Shown: in pieces, positions 9,401 through 17,301 of the stretch
Numbering within the stretch: position 1 is the stretch's first letter
Layout: every line of letters starts with the position of its first letter
Origin: Vibrio xiamenensis
GTDB taxonomy: Bacteria > Pseudomonadota > Gammaproteobacteria > Enterobacterales > Vibrionaceae
Reading direction: 5' to 3'
Assembly: GCF_900100015.1 (NCBI RefSeq)
Contig: NZ_FNDD01000043.1
Location: 1 to 36,764, forward strand
Length of the DNA: 36,764 nucleotides
Notes under the pieces: generated by a model
The model's input: only the letters and a program-made list of their open reading frames with translations
Told to the model about the DNA's origin: nothing
The model's database searches: none
Program-made: the position numbers and the translations under genes

Positions 9401-9492
9401 AAGGAGAAGTCACTCATATCATTGCCGGGCAGTTGATTGACTTAACTCCAGAGCTGCAAGGGCTACAAACACACTCCCGCGATTTTCATTAA
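6421..9492 (+). CDS. dnaE2: DnaE2 (ImuC), error-prone DNA polymerase III alpha-like subunit
   Basis: A 1023-residue C-family polymerase. The PHP domain begins YAELFCQTNFSFLSGASH; the HxH metal motif of proofreading-competent PHP domains is replaced, as is usual in DnaE2. The palm carries the catalytic aspartates Asp370 and Asp372 (PPDIDVDFEHER) and Asp521 (LLKVDVLALGM). A helix-hairpin-helix region and a C-terminal OB fold (TVVGVVTGRQSPG, FLTLEDDTGNINVVVW) follow. It does the synthesis step of SOS-induced translesion mutagenesis. ATG at 6421 was chosen by homology; the reading frame is open further upstream inside imuB. The gene ends at a terminator shared with cheV. Confidence 0.93.
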   Translation: MQYAELFCQTNFSFLSGASHAEELILQADFLRYHSLAITDECSVAGVVRAYTAIKNHQLTTKLIIGSVFTLNNQCRFVVLCPTIDAYRELCRIITNARRRSEKGHYQLSEWDVMSLKHGLVIWLPSQLESDHKWGNWLKQHHSERLWVGIERHLTAGEHSHIAHCKNLAAQLDLPITACGGVLMHTATRLPLQHALTAIKHGQAIETLGPHLLTNSERSLRSLNKLEKLFDPEWLAESVRIAKRCSFELNELSYQYPSELLPPNHTPMSYLRQLVEKGKQRRFADGVPEDIEATIAKELQLIDELNYAFYFLTIHDIVMFAKRQHILYQGRGSAANSVVCYCLEITAVDPRQISVLFERFISKERDEPPDIDVDFEHERREEVIQYIYQKYGRERAALAATVISYRFKSAVRDIGKALGIEETQLDYFIKNVNRRDKGIGWQAQIVELGLEPNSLKGEQFIALVNELIGFPRHLSQHVGGFVISSGPLYELVPVENAAMAERTVIQWDKDDLESLGLLKVDVLALGMLSAIRKCFHDIERLDKRRLSIADITRLQDDPEVYNMIQRADTVGVFQIESRAQMSMLPRLKPRNYYDLVIQIAIVRPGPIQGDMVHPFLKRRSGEEPEDYPSEDVREVLSRTMGVPIFQEQVIKLAMVAAGFSGGEADQLRRAMASWKKTGQLAKFRDKLITGMRERGYEQQFAERLYDQICGFGEYGFPESHSASFAVLAYCSAWLKYYYPPVFYTALLNSLPMGFYSASQLIQDAKRHGIRVLPVCVNHSQYDHQVIREHGRDAIRLGLRLVKGLSPTSALTLIQQRPNGGFQHPNQLKHLGLQRQELEKLASANAMHQLTHDRFQTRWAMMDSLSDLPLFKHHNEEEARLNHKPSAVQTLLEDYAATGLSLNNHPVTLLEQAGKLGKFTRKAMLGDKPHRSLVTVVGVVTGRQSPGSAAGVTFLTLEDDTGNINVVVWSATARAQKQPFLSAKVLIVKGVLEVEGEVTHIIAGQLIDLTPELQGLQTHSRDFH

Positions 9493-9523
9493 CCCCCTAC
9501 TTCTACGCAAACCACGAACGCAA

Positions 9524-9547
9524 AAAAGCCAGCACTGGCTGGCTTTT
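9524..9547. terminator. Bidirectional terminator between dnaE2 and cheV
   Basis: AAAAGCCAG (9524-9532) pairs with CTGGCTTTT (9539-9547) over a 6-nt loop, with A/T runs on both sides for the convergent genes. Confidence 0.85.
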
Positions 9548-9576
9548 GAATACATCTTAAGGCGTAGAAGAAGGAC

Positions 9577-10527
9577 TTAATCTTCGCCTAACACTTGGCG
9601 CAAGCGCTCTTGAGCGACCTCAACCAGTAAGTCAGGCTGGAACTTAGAAATAAAGCGGTCACAGCCGACTTTCTTAACCATGGCTTCGTTGAAACTGCCA
9701 CTTAATGAGGTGTTTAGCGTAATGTGCAGATCTTTCATGCGCGGATCACTGCGAATTTCATGGGTCAGTTTATAACCGTCCATCTCTGGCATTTCCGCAT
9801 CGGTAATCACCTGCAGCAGCTCTTTATTGACGTCTCGACCAGCATCGCACCAAGACTTAAGTAAAGTCAGCGCTTCTTTACCGTCGCGGCATTCAATAAT
9901 TTCCAAACCAAGCTGTGACAGCGTACCACGCACTTGGCCGCGAGCGGTCGAAGAATCATCGACAATCAAGACTTTACGACCATGCATTTCACCGAGCAGC
10001 TGCTCATCCAACACTTCTTCGGAGATCGAAATATCGTAGTGCACGATCTCAGCCAGCACCTTTTCAACGTCAATGATTTCGACGATCGACTTTTTGTCCC
10101 CTTCTTTAACCTGGGTGATCGCAGTGAGGTAGTTTGAACGTCCGGCAGTTTTTGGTGGCGGTTGAATTTCTGTCCAAGCGGTATTGATAATATTGCGTAC
10201 TTGACCGACTAAAAATCCCTGCACGGTACGGTTGTACTCAGTTATGATCAGGTTTTGCTCTTGGTTTTCTATGCGCGATGGTGGAAAGCCAATCGCAGCA
10301 CGCAAATCAATCACAGGGACAGACTGTCCGCGCAACGACGCCACACCAGAAATATTGTGATGAGAGCCTGGCATTTTGGTCATCGGCGGTACTTTGATGA
10401 CTTCTCTAACTTTAAAAACGTTGATCGCAAAAAGCTGCATGCTGTTTAAGCTAAATAACAGCAGCTCAAGCCGGTTTTCACCAACAAGATTGGTTCTTTG
10501 GTCGACGGTATTTAAGACTCCAGACAT
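9577..10527 (-). CDS. cheV: CheV, CheW-REC chemotaxis coupling protein
   Basis: A 316-residue fusion of a CheW-like domain (about 10-160, with NISGVASLRGQSVPVIDL) and a response-regulator receiver domain (about 175-310). In the receiver the acidic pair is in VLIVDDSS, the phosphorylated residue is Asp243 (VITDAEMPEMDG), and the conserved Thr/Ser and Lys are in LNTSLSG and SKFQPD. CheV links chemoreceptors to CheA and tunes signalling when phosphorylated. I choose ATG at 10527, preceded by GAGAAG, over a TTG four codons upstream. It is a single gene away from any chemotaxis cluster, as is common for cheV paralogs in vibrios. Confidence 0.93.
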   Translation of the reverse strand: MSGVLNTVDQRTNLVGENRLELLLFSLNSMQLFAINVFKVREVIKVPPMTKMPGSHHNISGVASLRGQSVPVIDLRAAIGFPPSRIENQEQNLIITEYNRTVQGFLVGQVRNIINTAWTEIQPPPKTAGRSNYLTAITQVKEGDKKSIVEIIDVEKVLAEIVHYDISISEEVLDEQLLGEMHGRKVLIVDDSSTARGQVRGTLSQLGLEIIECRDGKEALTLLKSWCDAGRDVNKELLQVITDAEMPEMDGYKLTHEIRSDPRMKDLHITLNTSLSGSFNEAMVKKVGCDRFISKFQPDLLVEVAQERLRQVLGED

Positions 10528-10731
10528 AAATCTTCTCAACTAGTCCTAGTGATAAAACAGCATCGTACTCACACTGATAAATGGGTAGCGTTACTGGCAG
10601 TGAAATGTGGATCTTAGCCAAGAGTGCCCAATCGCAGATAATCACACAAGCGAAAGGGGTATTTTTTAGACACAGAACTACACATTTCGTTTATTTTTAT
10701 GATTATAACGTGAAATGCTCAAATAAGGAGG

Positions 10732-10762
10732 GAAAACAGAAAACGAGAGGTATTACCCCTCG
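10732..10762 (-). terminator. Intrinsic terminator of mlc overlapping its stop codon
   Basis: On the minus strand CGAGGGG pairs with CCTCTCG (seven pairs, one G-U, 5-nt loop TAATA) followed by TTTTCTGTTTT. The 5' arm is made of the last mlc codons and the loop contains the TAA stop. Confidence 0.65.
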
Positions 10763-11970
10763 ACAACTTTCATCAATAACTGGCCATCATACAAGGCCTG
10801 TTTGATGAGCGCCGCACCAGTCATGGTCGCTTGCTTATAAAAACGTGATTCCACCAGCTCAAGATCTTGGTGATAAACGGGCAGACTTTGCGTTTCAATG
10901 CAGCGCTGAACCGCCGGATAGAGAATGTTCTTGGCTTGGTTAATCACCCCGCCGATAAGAATTTTTTCTGGGTTAAATAAATTAATCACAATGGCAATCG
11001 CCGAACCTAAGTAATGACCAAGCTTTTCAATGACATCAATCGCCAGCGCATCCCCATTGATCGCCGCCTCGCAGATATCTTCAACCGAAATTTCTTCAAT
11101 CTCAGCCAGAACCGACGCTTCGCCGTTGGTGATACGATCGGTGACTTCATCCCGTATGGCTTGAGAACTCGCAACCGTTTCTAAGCAACCACGATTACCA
11201 CAATGGCACTGCTTACCATTCGGGTCAATTTGGATATGTCCAAGCTCACCAATATTACCGTGACGCCCTTGCAACACTCGACCATCAAGAATAATACCTG
11301 CACCTAATCCATGGTGAATCGAAATCAGTACTGAGTTGTCGTTATCTTGTGAATGACCAAACAGTTTTTCCGCCAACGCCCATGCTCGCGTATCGTTGGC
11401 GATAAATACCGGAAGACCCGTCGCTTTAAAAATTTCTTCACCAAGCGGTAAATTATGCACGTTATAGTGCGGCATTTGCAGCACCACACCCTGCTCTGAA
11501 TTGACTAAACCCGGTAAAGTCACCGCAATACTGGTAACGCGATCGAGTTGATCGGCATAGGTTTGAAAGAACTCGTCGATTTCGTGCAGCAGCCTTGCTA
11601 GCACATCATCCTGATCGATTTCGTGAATATCGATTTTGGTGTCGATCAATACATCACCACCAAGCTCATGCAAAGCGATAGTTAAATACCCACGCCCAAG
11701 ACGCATGGATAAGAACTGCCAACCTTCATTATTGACTTGCAGACCAACCGCAGGGCGACCACGAGTTAGTGCTTCCTGCACCGTTGTTTCATGGATCAGA
11801 TGTGCTTCAATCAGCTCACGCGTAATTTTGGTGATACTGGCGGGCGCAAGTTCGCTCTGTTTAGACAGGTCGATACGAGAGATAGGGCCTTTTTGGTCAA
11901 TCAGCTTATATACACGGCCAGCATTGACCTGCTTGATATGGTCGATATGACCAGGTTGAGCCATGTACAT
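10753..11970 (-). CDS. mlc: Mlc, ROK-family glucose-responsive transcriptional repressor
   Basis: A 405-residue ROK repressor that aligns with E. coli Mlc (406 aa) from QPGHIDHIKQVNAG to the end. A winged helix-turn-helix lies at about 15-65 (GPISRIDLSKQSELAPASITK). The zinc motif is His245 plus Cys255, Cys257 and Cys262 (CHCGNRGCLE), two residues offset from E. coli. Mlc represses PTS genes, above all ptsG, and is pulled off DNA by dephosphorylated PtsG. Start ATG at 11970 has GGAGTG upstream; another Met two codons later is possible. NagC is the main alternative within the family, but the local alignment favours Mlc. It is divergent from pykA. Confidence 0.9.
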   Translation of the reverse strand: MYMAQPGHIDHIKQVNAGRVYKLIDQKGPISRIDLSKQSELAPASITKITRELIEAHLIHETTVQEALTRGRPAVGLQVNNEGWQFLSMRLGRGYLTIALHELGGDVLIDTKIDIHEIDQDDVLARLLHEIDEFFQTYADQLDRVTSIAVTLPGLVNSEQGVVLQMPHYNVHNLPLGEEIFKATGLPVFIANDTRAWALAEKLFGHSQDNDNSVLISIHHGLGAGIILDGRVLQGRHGNIGELGHIQIDPNGKQCHCGNRGCLETVASSQAIRDEVTDRITNGEASVLAEIEEISVEDICEAAINGDALAIDVIEKLGHYLGSAIAIVINLFNPEKILIGGVINQAKNILYPAVQRCIETQSLPVYHQDLELVESRFYKQATMTGAALIKQALYDGQLLMKVVEG

Positions 11971-12236
11971 AGAACACTCCAAAAAACGACAACTCCGCAA
12001 TTTTTTTACTTTGCGAACTAATTGTGAAGTGATTTGATAAATTGCCGTGACAAGCATCACGCAGAAAGATTCAGGATTGAGCGTTGGGTCAAATGACAGC
12101 GAAAAACAAAGACATAGTGATAATGAAATTGTATTCCATTTTTATTGATACAGAATTGAATTTTATGCTCGGTGCATCAGCAAAACCTTTGAGGCTGCGT
12201 ATACTTAACAAACACCAATAATAAGGATCCCGCTCT

Positions 12237-13682
12237 ATGATTTCTGCTTTAAGAAAAACCAAGATTGTCACGACTCTCGGTCCATCAACCGATGGCGAAG
12301 GCATTCTCGAATCCATAATAGCCGCTGGTGCCAACGTGGTGCGAATGAACTTCTCTCACGGTAGCGCCGATGACCACCGTGCACGCGTGATTCAAGTACG
12401 CAATATCGCTGCAAGACTCGGTATTCATGTCGCCATTTTAGGCGACCTGCAAGGTCCCAAAATTCGTATCTCAACCTTTCAAGACGGTAAAATAACCTTA
12501 AACGTTGGCGACACCTTTACTCTAGACAGTGAACTGGAAGCCGGTTTAGGCAACCAAGATGCAGTCGGTCTTGACTACAAAAATTTGCCGCAAGATGTTG
12601 GGGCTGGCGATATTCTGCTACTTGATGACGGGCGTATTCAACTGCAAGTCAGCCAAGTCGATGGTAATAAAGTTCATACTCAAGTCTTGGTCGGTGGCAA
12701 GCTGTCCAACAATAAAGGCATCAATAAAAAAGGCGGTGGCCTTTCTGCTGATGCCCTTACCGAAAAAGATAAGCGCGACATTTTGCTGGCTGCCGAGCTC
12801 AAGGTCGACTTCCTAGCCGTATCCTTCCCTCGTAATGGCGCAGACATGAATTATGCACGCCGACTCGCGCGTGATGCAGGGCTCGAAACCAAATTAGTCG
12901 CCAAAGTCGAGCGTGCAGAGACCGTTGCAAGTAGCGAAAACATCGACGATATCATTCGTGCTTCCGATGCCATTATGGTCGCTCGCGGTGATTTAGGCGT
13001 TGAGATTGGCGATGCTGAGCTTATCGGGGTACAGAAAAAGCTGATTCGCCGCGCCAAAGATCTCAACCGAATCGTGATTGTGGCAACGCAAATGATGGAA
13101 TCCATGATGGAAAACCCAATGCCGACACGAGCCGAAGTGATGGATGTAGCCAATGCGGTGCTTGATGGCACCGATGCGGTCATGCTTTCAGGTGAAACCG
13201 CTGCGGGCAAATATCCGGTTGAAACTGTGCGCTACATGGCGGATGTGTGTATTGGCGCCGAAAAGACCATGGAGTACGACCAGCAGACTTACCGCATCAA
13301 CACCACCTTTGAAACCTCGGAAGAGGCAACCTCTATGGCCGCGATTTATGCGGCAAACCATATGGAAGGGATTAAAGCGATCATTAACTTAACCGAATCA
13401 GGTCGCACAGCGGTTATGACTTCGCGCCTCAACTCTTTCTTGCCCATCTTTGCGCTATCAAAAAATGATACTGCACTCAATCGCTGCGCCCTATTTCGCG
13501 GCGTGACACCGATTTATTTTGATGGCAAAGACGAAACTGGGATTGAAGTGGCGAATGCTGCGATTAAAACCTTGCAGAGCCTGAAGTTGCTGGAGTACGG
13601 CGATATGGTGATCATCACTCAAGGCGACATTATGGATGTAGAAGGCTCAACCAACTGCATTCGCATTTTACCTGTGATGTAA
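12237..13682 (+). CDS. pykA: Pyruvate kinase, PykA (type II) form
   Basis: A 481-residue pyruvate kinase: phosphoenolpyruvate plus ADP to pyruvate plus ATP, last step of glycolysis. The N-terminus RKTKIVTTLGPSTD, the substrate site NFSHGSADDH, GDLQGPKIR, MVARGDLGVEIG and the TQMMESM-x6-PTRAEV signature are intact. Length and sequence, including GGLSADALTEKD and the C-terminal VIITQGD, match E. coli PykA (480 aa) rather than PykF (470 aa). ATG at 12237 follows AATAAGGATCC. The 266 bases between mlc and pykA must hold both promoters; a TATACT near 12200 is a weak candidate for pykA. Confidence 0.95.
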   Translation: MISALRKTKIVTTLGPSTDGEGILESIIAAGANVVRMNFSHGSADDHRARVIQVRNIAARLGIHVAILGDLQGPKIRISTFQDGKITLNVGDTFTLDSELEAGLGNQDAVGLDYKNLPQDVGAGDILLLDDGRIQLQVSQVDGNKVHTQVLVGGKLSNNKGINKKGGGLSADALTEKDKRDILLAAELKVDFLAVSFPRNGADMNYARRLARDAGLETKLVAKVERAETVASSENIDDIIRASDAIMVARGDLGVEIGDAELIGVQKKLIRRAKDLNRIVIVATQMMESMMENPMPTRAEVMDVANAVLDGTDAVMLSGETAAGKYPVETVRYMADVCIGAEKTMEYDQQTYRINTTFETSEEATSMAAIYAANHMEGIKAIINLTESGRTAVMTSRLNSFLPIFALSKNDTALNRCALFRGVTPIYFDGKDETGIEVANAAIKTLQSLKLLEYGDMVIITQGDIMDVEGSTNCIRILPVM

Positions 13683-13712
13683 ACCTAAACCGAATCATCG
13701 ATGCTTGAATCT

Positions 13713-13739
13713 AAAAAGGGCTGCCGCGCAGCCCTTTTT
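13713..13739. terminator. Bidirectional terminator between pykA and the patatin gene
   Basis: AAAAAGGGCTGC (13713-13724) pairs perfectly with GCAGCCCTTTTT (13728-13739) around a 3-nt loop. Confidence 0.92.
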
Positions 13740-13753
13740 ATCATTCACAGATA

Positions 13754-14905
13754 TCATCGAGACTTGAGTGATGAATAAGTATCAACAAACCGATACCCCG
13801 CCGCTAAGCCAAGCTCATAGTCGTGGAACAAATCTTCTTTTTTACTCAGTAGCGACGTCGATTTAAGCGGCTGTTCTGGGCGAATCTGGACCACAAAACA
13901 ATCATCAGGTGGCTCACTCAAAAACTCTTCTGTTAGCGAATATGTTTGATAATGCACCATCAGCATATCGGCCAAACCGGCGTCAAATTTGTCGCCCAAT
14001 AAGTGGCTAACGCGATAAATATCATCGGCGCCAAACAGCCAGCGCCCACCATTGATTGGCTCGACCAAGCCTTGATTCTTTTTCTGCTCGCGCGAACGAT
14101 CGAGTTGTTGGATCAGAAAACCATTCCAGCCAGATTTCCATTTGGTGAACTTTTGCTGCCACTGCTCTTGAATGGAGCTAAATGACTCTCGGAACCACTC
14201 AAGCTCGCGAAAGCGCTCAACTTCCGCTGTTTCCAATGACGCCAACTGCTTCTCTTGATCGAGCGTTTCGCTTTCGGTGCGAATCACCACGATACAACGC
14301 GCGCCTTGGCGCCAAGCTTCTTGAACCGGAATCGATGCCGACACCCCACCATCGACATATAAGCGGCCACCGACCTCAACAGGCTCATGATAAAGACGCG
14401 GAATCGCGCAAGATGCAATCAGCACTTTCATCCAATCATCACCAAGCATTGGCAAATATTGATCAAGCATGGTCGCATTATCCGTCACCGCCGCCATCGC
14501 TTTACGCTTACCAAGAGCCCTGCGCCCCATATCAATATCAAGTTTATACGGGTATTCACAGATCTGGTTTAACGCCCAATCTAAATCAAGGTATTGCTTA
14601 CGACGAATATAACTAAAAAGGTGAAAGAATTGTGGATCAGTGGTGAGTTCGGTAATAAAAGCCCGCCCTAGCCCACTTTGACGGCATAGGTAAGCGCATA
14701 AATTTAAGGCTCCGGCGGATGTGCCGTAGAACTCATGGAAAGGATCAAAATTAGAAAGTAGAAAGGCATCAAGCACACCGGAAGTAAAAATACCTCTCTG
14801 TCCCCCGCCTTGGGCAACAAGAGCGTGCTTACCTCCGATGTATTTTTGAAACTTATCTAAGTCGAGCGAAGTGGCAGCGTGAGTAATAACACCGCTATTG
14901 TTCAT
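13754..14905 (-). CDS. Patatin-like phospholipase (YjjU type)
   Basis: A 383-residue patatin-family lipid acyl hydrolase. The oxyanion loop GGGQRG lies at 33-38, the nucleophile Ser63 in YGTSAGA (GxSxG) and the catalytic Asp185 in YVDGGVS, so the Ser-Asp dyad is complete. No signal peptide or membrane span is seen, suggesting a cytoplasmic or peripheral enzyme. The C-terminal third resembles the extra domain of E. coli YjjU, whose exact substrate is unknown. The ATG at 14905 has no good Shine-Dalgarno, and a 29-codon open frame with a better one ends 15 bases upstream, so translation may depend on it. Confidence 0.88.
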   Translation of the reverse strand: MNNSGVITHAATSLDLDKFQKYIGGKHALVAQGGGQRGIFTSGVLDAFLLSNFDPFHEFYGTSAGALNLCAYLCRQSGLGRAFITELTTDPQFFHLFSYIRRKQYLDLDWALNQICEYPYKLDIDMGRRALGKRKAMAAVTDNATMLDQYLPMLGDDWMKVLIASCAIPRLYHEPVEVGGRLYVDGGVSASIPVQEAWRQGARCIVVIRTESETLDQEKQLASLETAEVERFRELEWFRESFSSIQEQWQQKFTKWKSGWNGFLIQQLDRSREQKKNQGLVEPINGGRWLFGADDIYRVSHLLGDKFDAGLADMLMVHYQTYSLTEEFLSEPPDDCFVVQIRPEQPLKSTSLLSKKEDLFHDYELGLAAGYRFVDTYSSLKSR

Positions 14906-14920
14906 TGCGCAGCGACCAGA

Positions 14921-15010
14921 TTAAGAGCCAATCGCAATGAAACCATAGCCAAAAAATACTACATAACAAGCGACAACAATCATTAGTGCGTGTTTTAAAT
15001 TGCGTTCCAT
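14921..15010 (-). CDS. Putative 29-residue single-span membrane peptide
   Basis: An unlisted minus-strand frame with ATG at 15010 and TAA at 14921-14923. It encodes a short basic head (MERNLKHA) followed by about 20 mostly hydrophobic residues (LMIVVACYVVFFGYGFIAIG), a typical single transmembrane helix. AGAGG lies six bases before the ATG. The patatin gene starts 15 bases downstream on the same strand, which suggests an operon. I do not recognise the family. Small size means chance cannot be ruled out, but ribosome site, hydrophobic pattern and spacing together make it credible. Confidence 0.55.
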   Translation of the reverse strand: MERNLKHALMIVVACYVVFFGYGFIAIGS

Positions 15011-15679
15011 AAATACCTCTCATTGAGTACAACCAACAATAACCATGCTTAATGTAAACCTATTTCTCGTTAGTTGCCATAGTGTTATAGGTGCATACAT
15101 ATATAGCACTACAAAGAATGAGTTTTCAAGGATGGCTTGGAAACTCTATGAGCTCACCTTTACAAATCACAGAGATGGACTGACGAATAGAACATCATGC
15201 TCATTAAATAACCACTTCTAGCACATCAAAACCTAGTAACTGCACATTAATCAGTCATAGACACTTAGTTTTAACCATAAATATTCTTCTATACATATAG
15301 TTTTAAGTAATCATATAAACCGGAATATAAAAAAATAACAGGAATTAACACCAAAAATAAAACAAACATCAAATGATATAACCAAAAACATCATGCTAGG
15401 CATATTTTACAATCTATTGCTTTACAAGTGATTAATCGGTAGTCTCCTCTTACGCGCAGCTGAAAATTTCAGTTTTCGCAAACACACATCGTATAATTAA
15501 GAATAAAATTCTGAGTTTTCCTTAATCAATCAAAATAATAAACCAAATATAGCTCTTAACTTAGAGAATGTGACATTTAGCCACACTTTACAGTTACTTA
15601 GGTATAACAGCCTATTTGAGCTTTAGTCACGATGATTAAAGAAAAGCTTCATACCTCAGGGAGTTGTAAGGAGTTAACA
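15011..15679. other. 669-base AT-rich intergenic region upstream of the sodium symporter
   Basis: This gap is strikingly AT-rich, especially 15240-15560, and has no long open frame. It should hold the promoter for the minus-strand peptide/patatin pair and for the plus-strand symporter. Visible structures: an inverted repeat 15120-15130 with 15136-15146 (11 pairs including one wobble, 5-nt loop) without a T-run, and a small palindrome CTGAAAATTTCAG near 15463. TGTGACATTTAGCCACA near 15569 resembles a CRP site but its half-sites are one base too far apart. AAGGAG at about 15668 is the symporter ribosome site. Confidence 0.5.
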
Positions 15680-17143
15680 ATGAAGCGAGAACAATGGGGA
15701 TCCCGAGCTGGATTTATTCTAGCCGCAGTAGGATCTGCAATCGGTTTAGGAAACATTTGGCGTTTCCCATACATGGCATACGAGAATGGCGGCGGAGCAT
15801 TTTTTATTCCTTACCTTTTTGCCATGATCACGGCCGGTATACCTTTCATGATTCTAGAGTTCAGCATGGGCCAGAAATATCGTGGTTCCGCGCCGAAAAC
15901 ACTCAGCAGAATCCATCAAAAATTTGAGTGGCTAGGCTGGTTCCAAGTGGGCGTTGCCGCCGTTATCGCCGTTTACTACGTAGCGGTTATCGGCTGGGCT
16001 ATCTCTTATTTTTCAATGTCGTTCAGCCAAAGCTGGGGCACAGATACCAACGCTTTCTTCTTTGGTGAATACCTACAACTTGGTGGTGACAACTCGCCAA
16101 CCAGTCTAGGTAGCATTCAATGGAAAATTGCTGGTGCTATGTTGATTGCGTGGGCAATCACTTATGCAGCCATCGTTGGTGGTGTAAAAGCCGGTATTGA
16201 GCGCGCATCAAAAATCATGATGCCAGTCCTATTTGTGATGGTCATTTTGCTGATCGCACGTATGGTGTTCCTACCTGGTGCACTGGACGGTGTGAACTAC
16301 ATGTTTGAACCTGACTTTAGCAAAATTTGGGATGTCAAAGTTTGGGCGGCAGCTTACGGACAGATCTTCTTCACCCTAAGTATCGGTTTTGCCATCATGT
16401 TGGCTTACTCGAGCTACTTACCAGAAAAATCAGACATCACTAACAACGCGTTTATGACCGTATTGTTGAACTGTGGTTTCTCGATTTTATCTGGCATCAT
16501 GATTTTCTCTGTGTTGGGTTACATGGCACAAGAGCAAGGCAAAGAGCTGACTGACGTAGTTTCAGCAGGTGTTGGTTTGGCGTTTGTTACGCTACCTGCC
16601 GCTATCAATCTACTGCCTGCACCTTATATTCTTGGCCCACTGTTCTTCTTTGCTCTCGTGGTTGCAGGTCTAAGCTCCCACATCTCCATTATGGAAGCGG
16701 TAACCTCAGCGGTTATCGACAAAATGAAATGGAGCCGTAAGAAAGCAGCAAACATTGTGATTGGTGTTGGTTTTGTTGTGTCTATGGCATTTGCAACCAA
16801 CGGCGGCCTACTGCTACTTGACCTCGTCGACCACTTTGCCAACAACATTGGTATCGTCGCTGGCGGCTTTGTTGAAATTCTACTGATGGCTTGGATGCTG
16901 AAGAAAGTGCCTGAAGTTCGTGAATACGTAAACGCAATTTCAGATTTTCGTATCAGCCGTTGGTTCGACGTTTGTTTGTTAGTTATCACGCCAGTGATTC
17001 TAGCTATCATTCTATCAACCAAAATTCACACCCTACTTACCGAAGGTTACGGTGGCTACAATCTCACTCTAGGTTGGGTCATGATCGCTGTACTATTCAT
17101 CTTTGGTGTGATTATCAACGTCACTAGCCGTAAGGAGTACTAA
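15680..17143 (+). CDS. Sodium-dependent NSS-family amino acid symporter (MetP-like large subunit)
   Basis: A 487-residue neurotransmitter:sodium symporter family protein with about 11-12 membrane spans. The first span has the family motif GFILAAVGSAIGLGNIWRFPY, which forms sodium and substrate sites; NGGGAFFIPYL follows. The gene is followed at four bases by a 30-codon frame of the MetS type, so this is likely the large subunit of a methionine/alanine importer like Corynebacterium MetP-MetS; the true substrate is inferred. ATG at 15680 has AAGGAG upstream; a longer frame from 15632 lacks such a site. Confidence 0.88.
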   Translation: MKREQWGSRAGFILAAVGSAIGLGNIWRFPYMAYENGGGAFFIPYLFAMITAGIPFMILEFSMGQKYRGSAPKTLSRIHQKFEWLGWFQVGVAAVIAVYYVAVIGWAISYFSMSFSQSWGTDTNAFFFGEYLQLGGDNSPTSLGSIQWKIAGAMLIAWAITYAAIVGGVKAGIERASKIMMPVLFVMVILLIARMVFLPGALDGVNYMFEPDFSKIWDVKVWAAAYGQIFFTLSIGFAIMLAYSSYLPEKSDITNNAFMTVLLNCGFSILSGIMIFSVLGYMAQEQGKELTDVVSAGVGLAFVTLPAAINLLPAPYILGPLFFFALVVAGLSSHISIMEAVTSAVIDKMKWSRKKAANIVIGVGFVVSMAFATNGGLLLLDLVDHFANNIGIVAGGFVEILLMAWMLKKVPEVREYVNAISDFRISRWFDVCLLVITPVILAIILSTKIHTLLTEGYGGYNLTLGWVMIAVLFIFGVIINVTSRKEY

Positions 17144-17146
17144 GTT

Positions 17147-17239
17147 ATGACAACCAGTGCGATTATTATGATGATTATCGGCCTAGGCATTACCTGGGGC
17201 GGCGCTGCCATCTGCATCAAGCGTGCAATGAGTAAATAA
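17147..17239 (+). CDS. metS: MetS-type small subunit of the NSS transporter
   Basis: A 30-residue peptide, MTTSAIIMMIIGLGITWGGA followed by AICIKRAMSK: one transmembrane helix with a basic tail. The GLxxTWGG pattern is the hallmark of the methionine/alanine import small subunit family. The ribosome site AAGGAG lies within the end of the symporter gene, nine bases before the ATG, and only three bases separate the two frames, so the pair is cotranslated. In Corynebacterium both subunits are needed for transport. Confidence 0.87.
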   Translation: MTTSAIIMMIIGLGITWGGAAICIKRAMSK

Positions 17240-17254
17240 CGCATCCACAATACC

Positions 17255-17284
17255 AAAAAGCCGACACTCAAGTGTCGGCTTTTT
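17255..17284. terminator. Bidirectional terminator after metS
   Basis: AAAAAGCCGACAC (17255-17267) pairs perfectly with GTGTCGGCTTTTT (17272-17284), 4-nt loop. It serves metS (+) and the small exported protein gene (-). Confidence 0.92.
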
Positions 17285-17301
17285 CATGCTTTCAATACCC
17301 G

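Noticed and set aside
15569..15586. CRP site upstream of the sodium symporter
   Set aside because: Half-sites TGTGA and CCACA are seven instead of six bases apart and the second half is poor.
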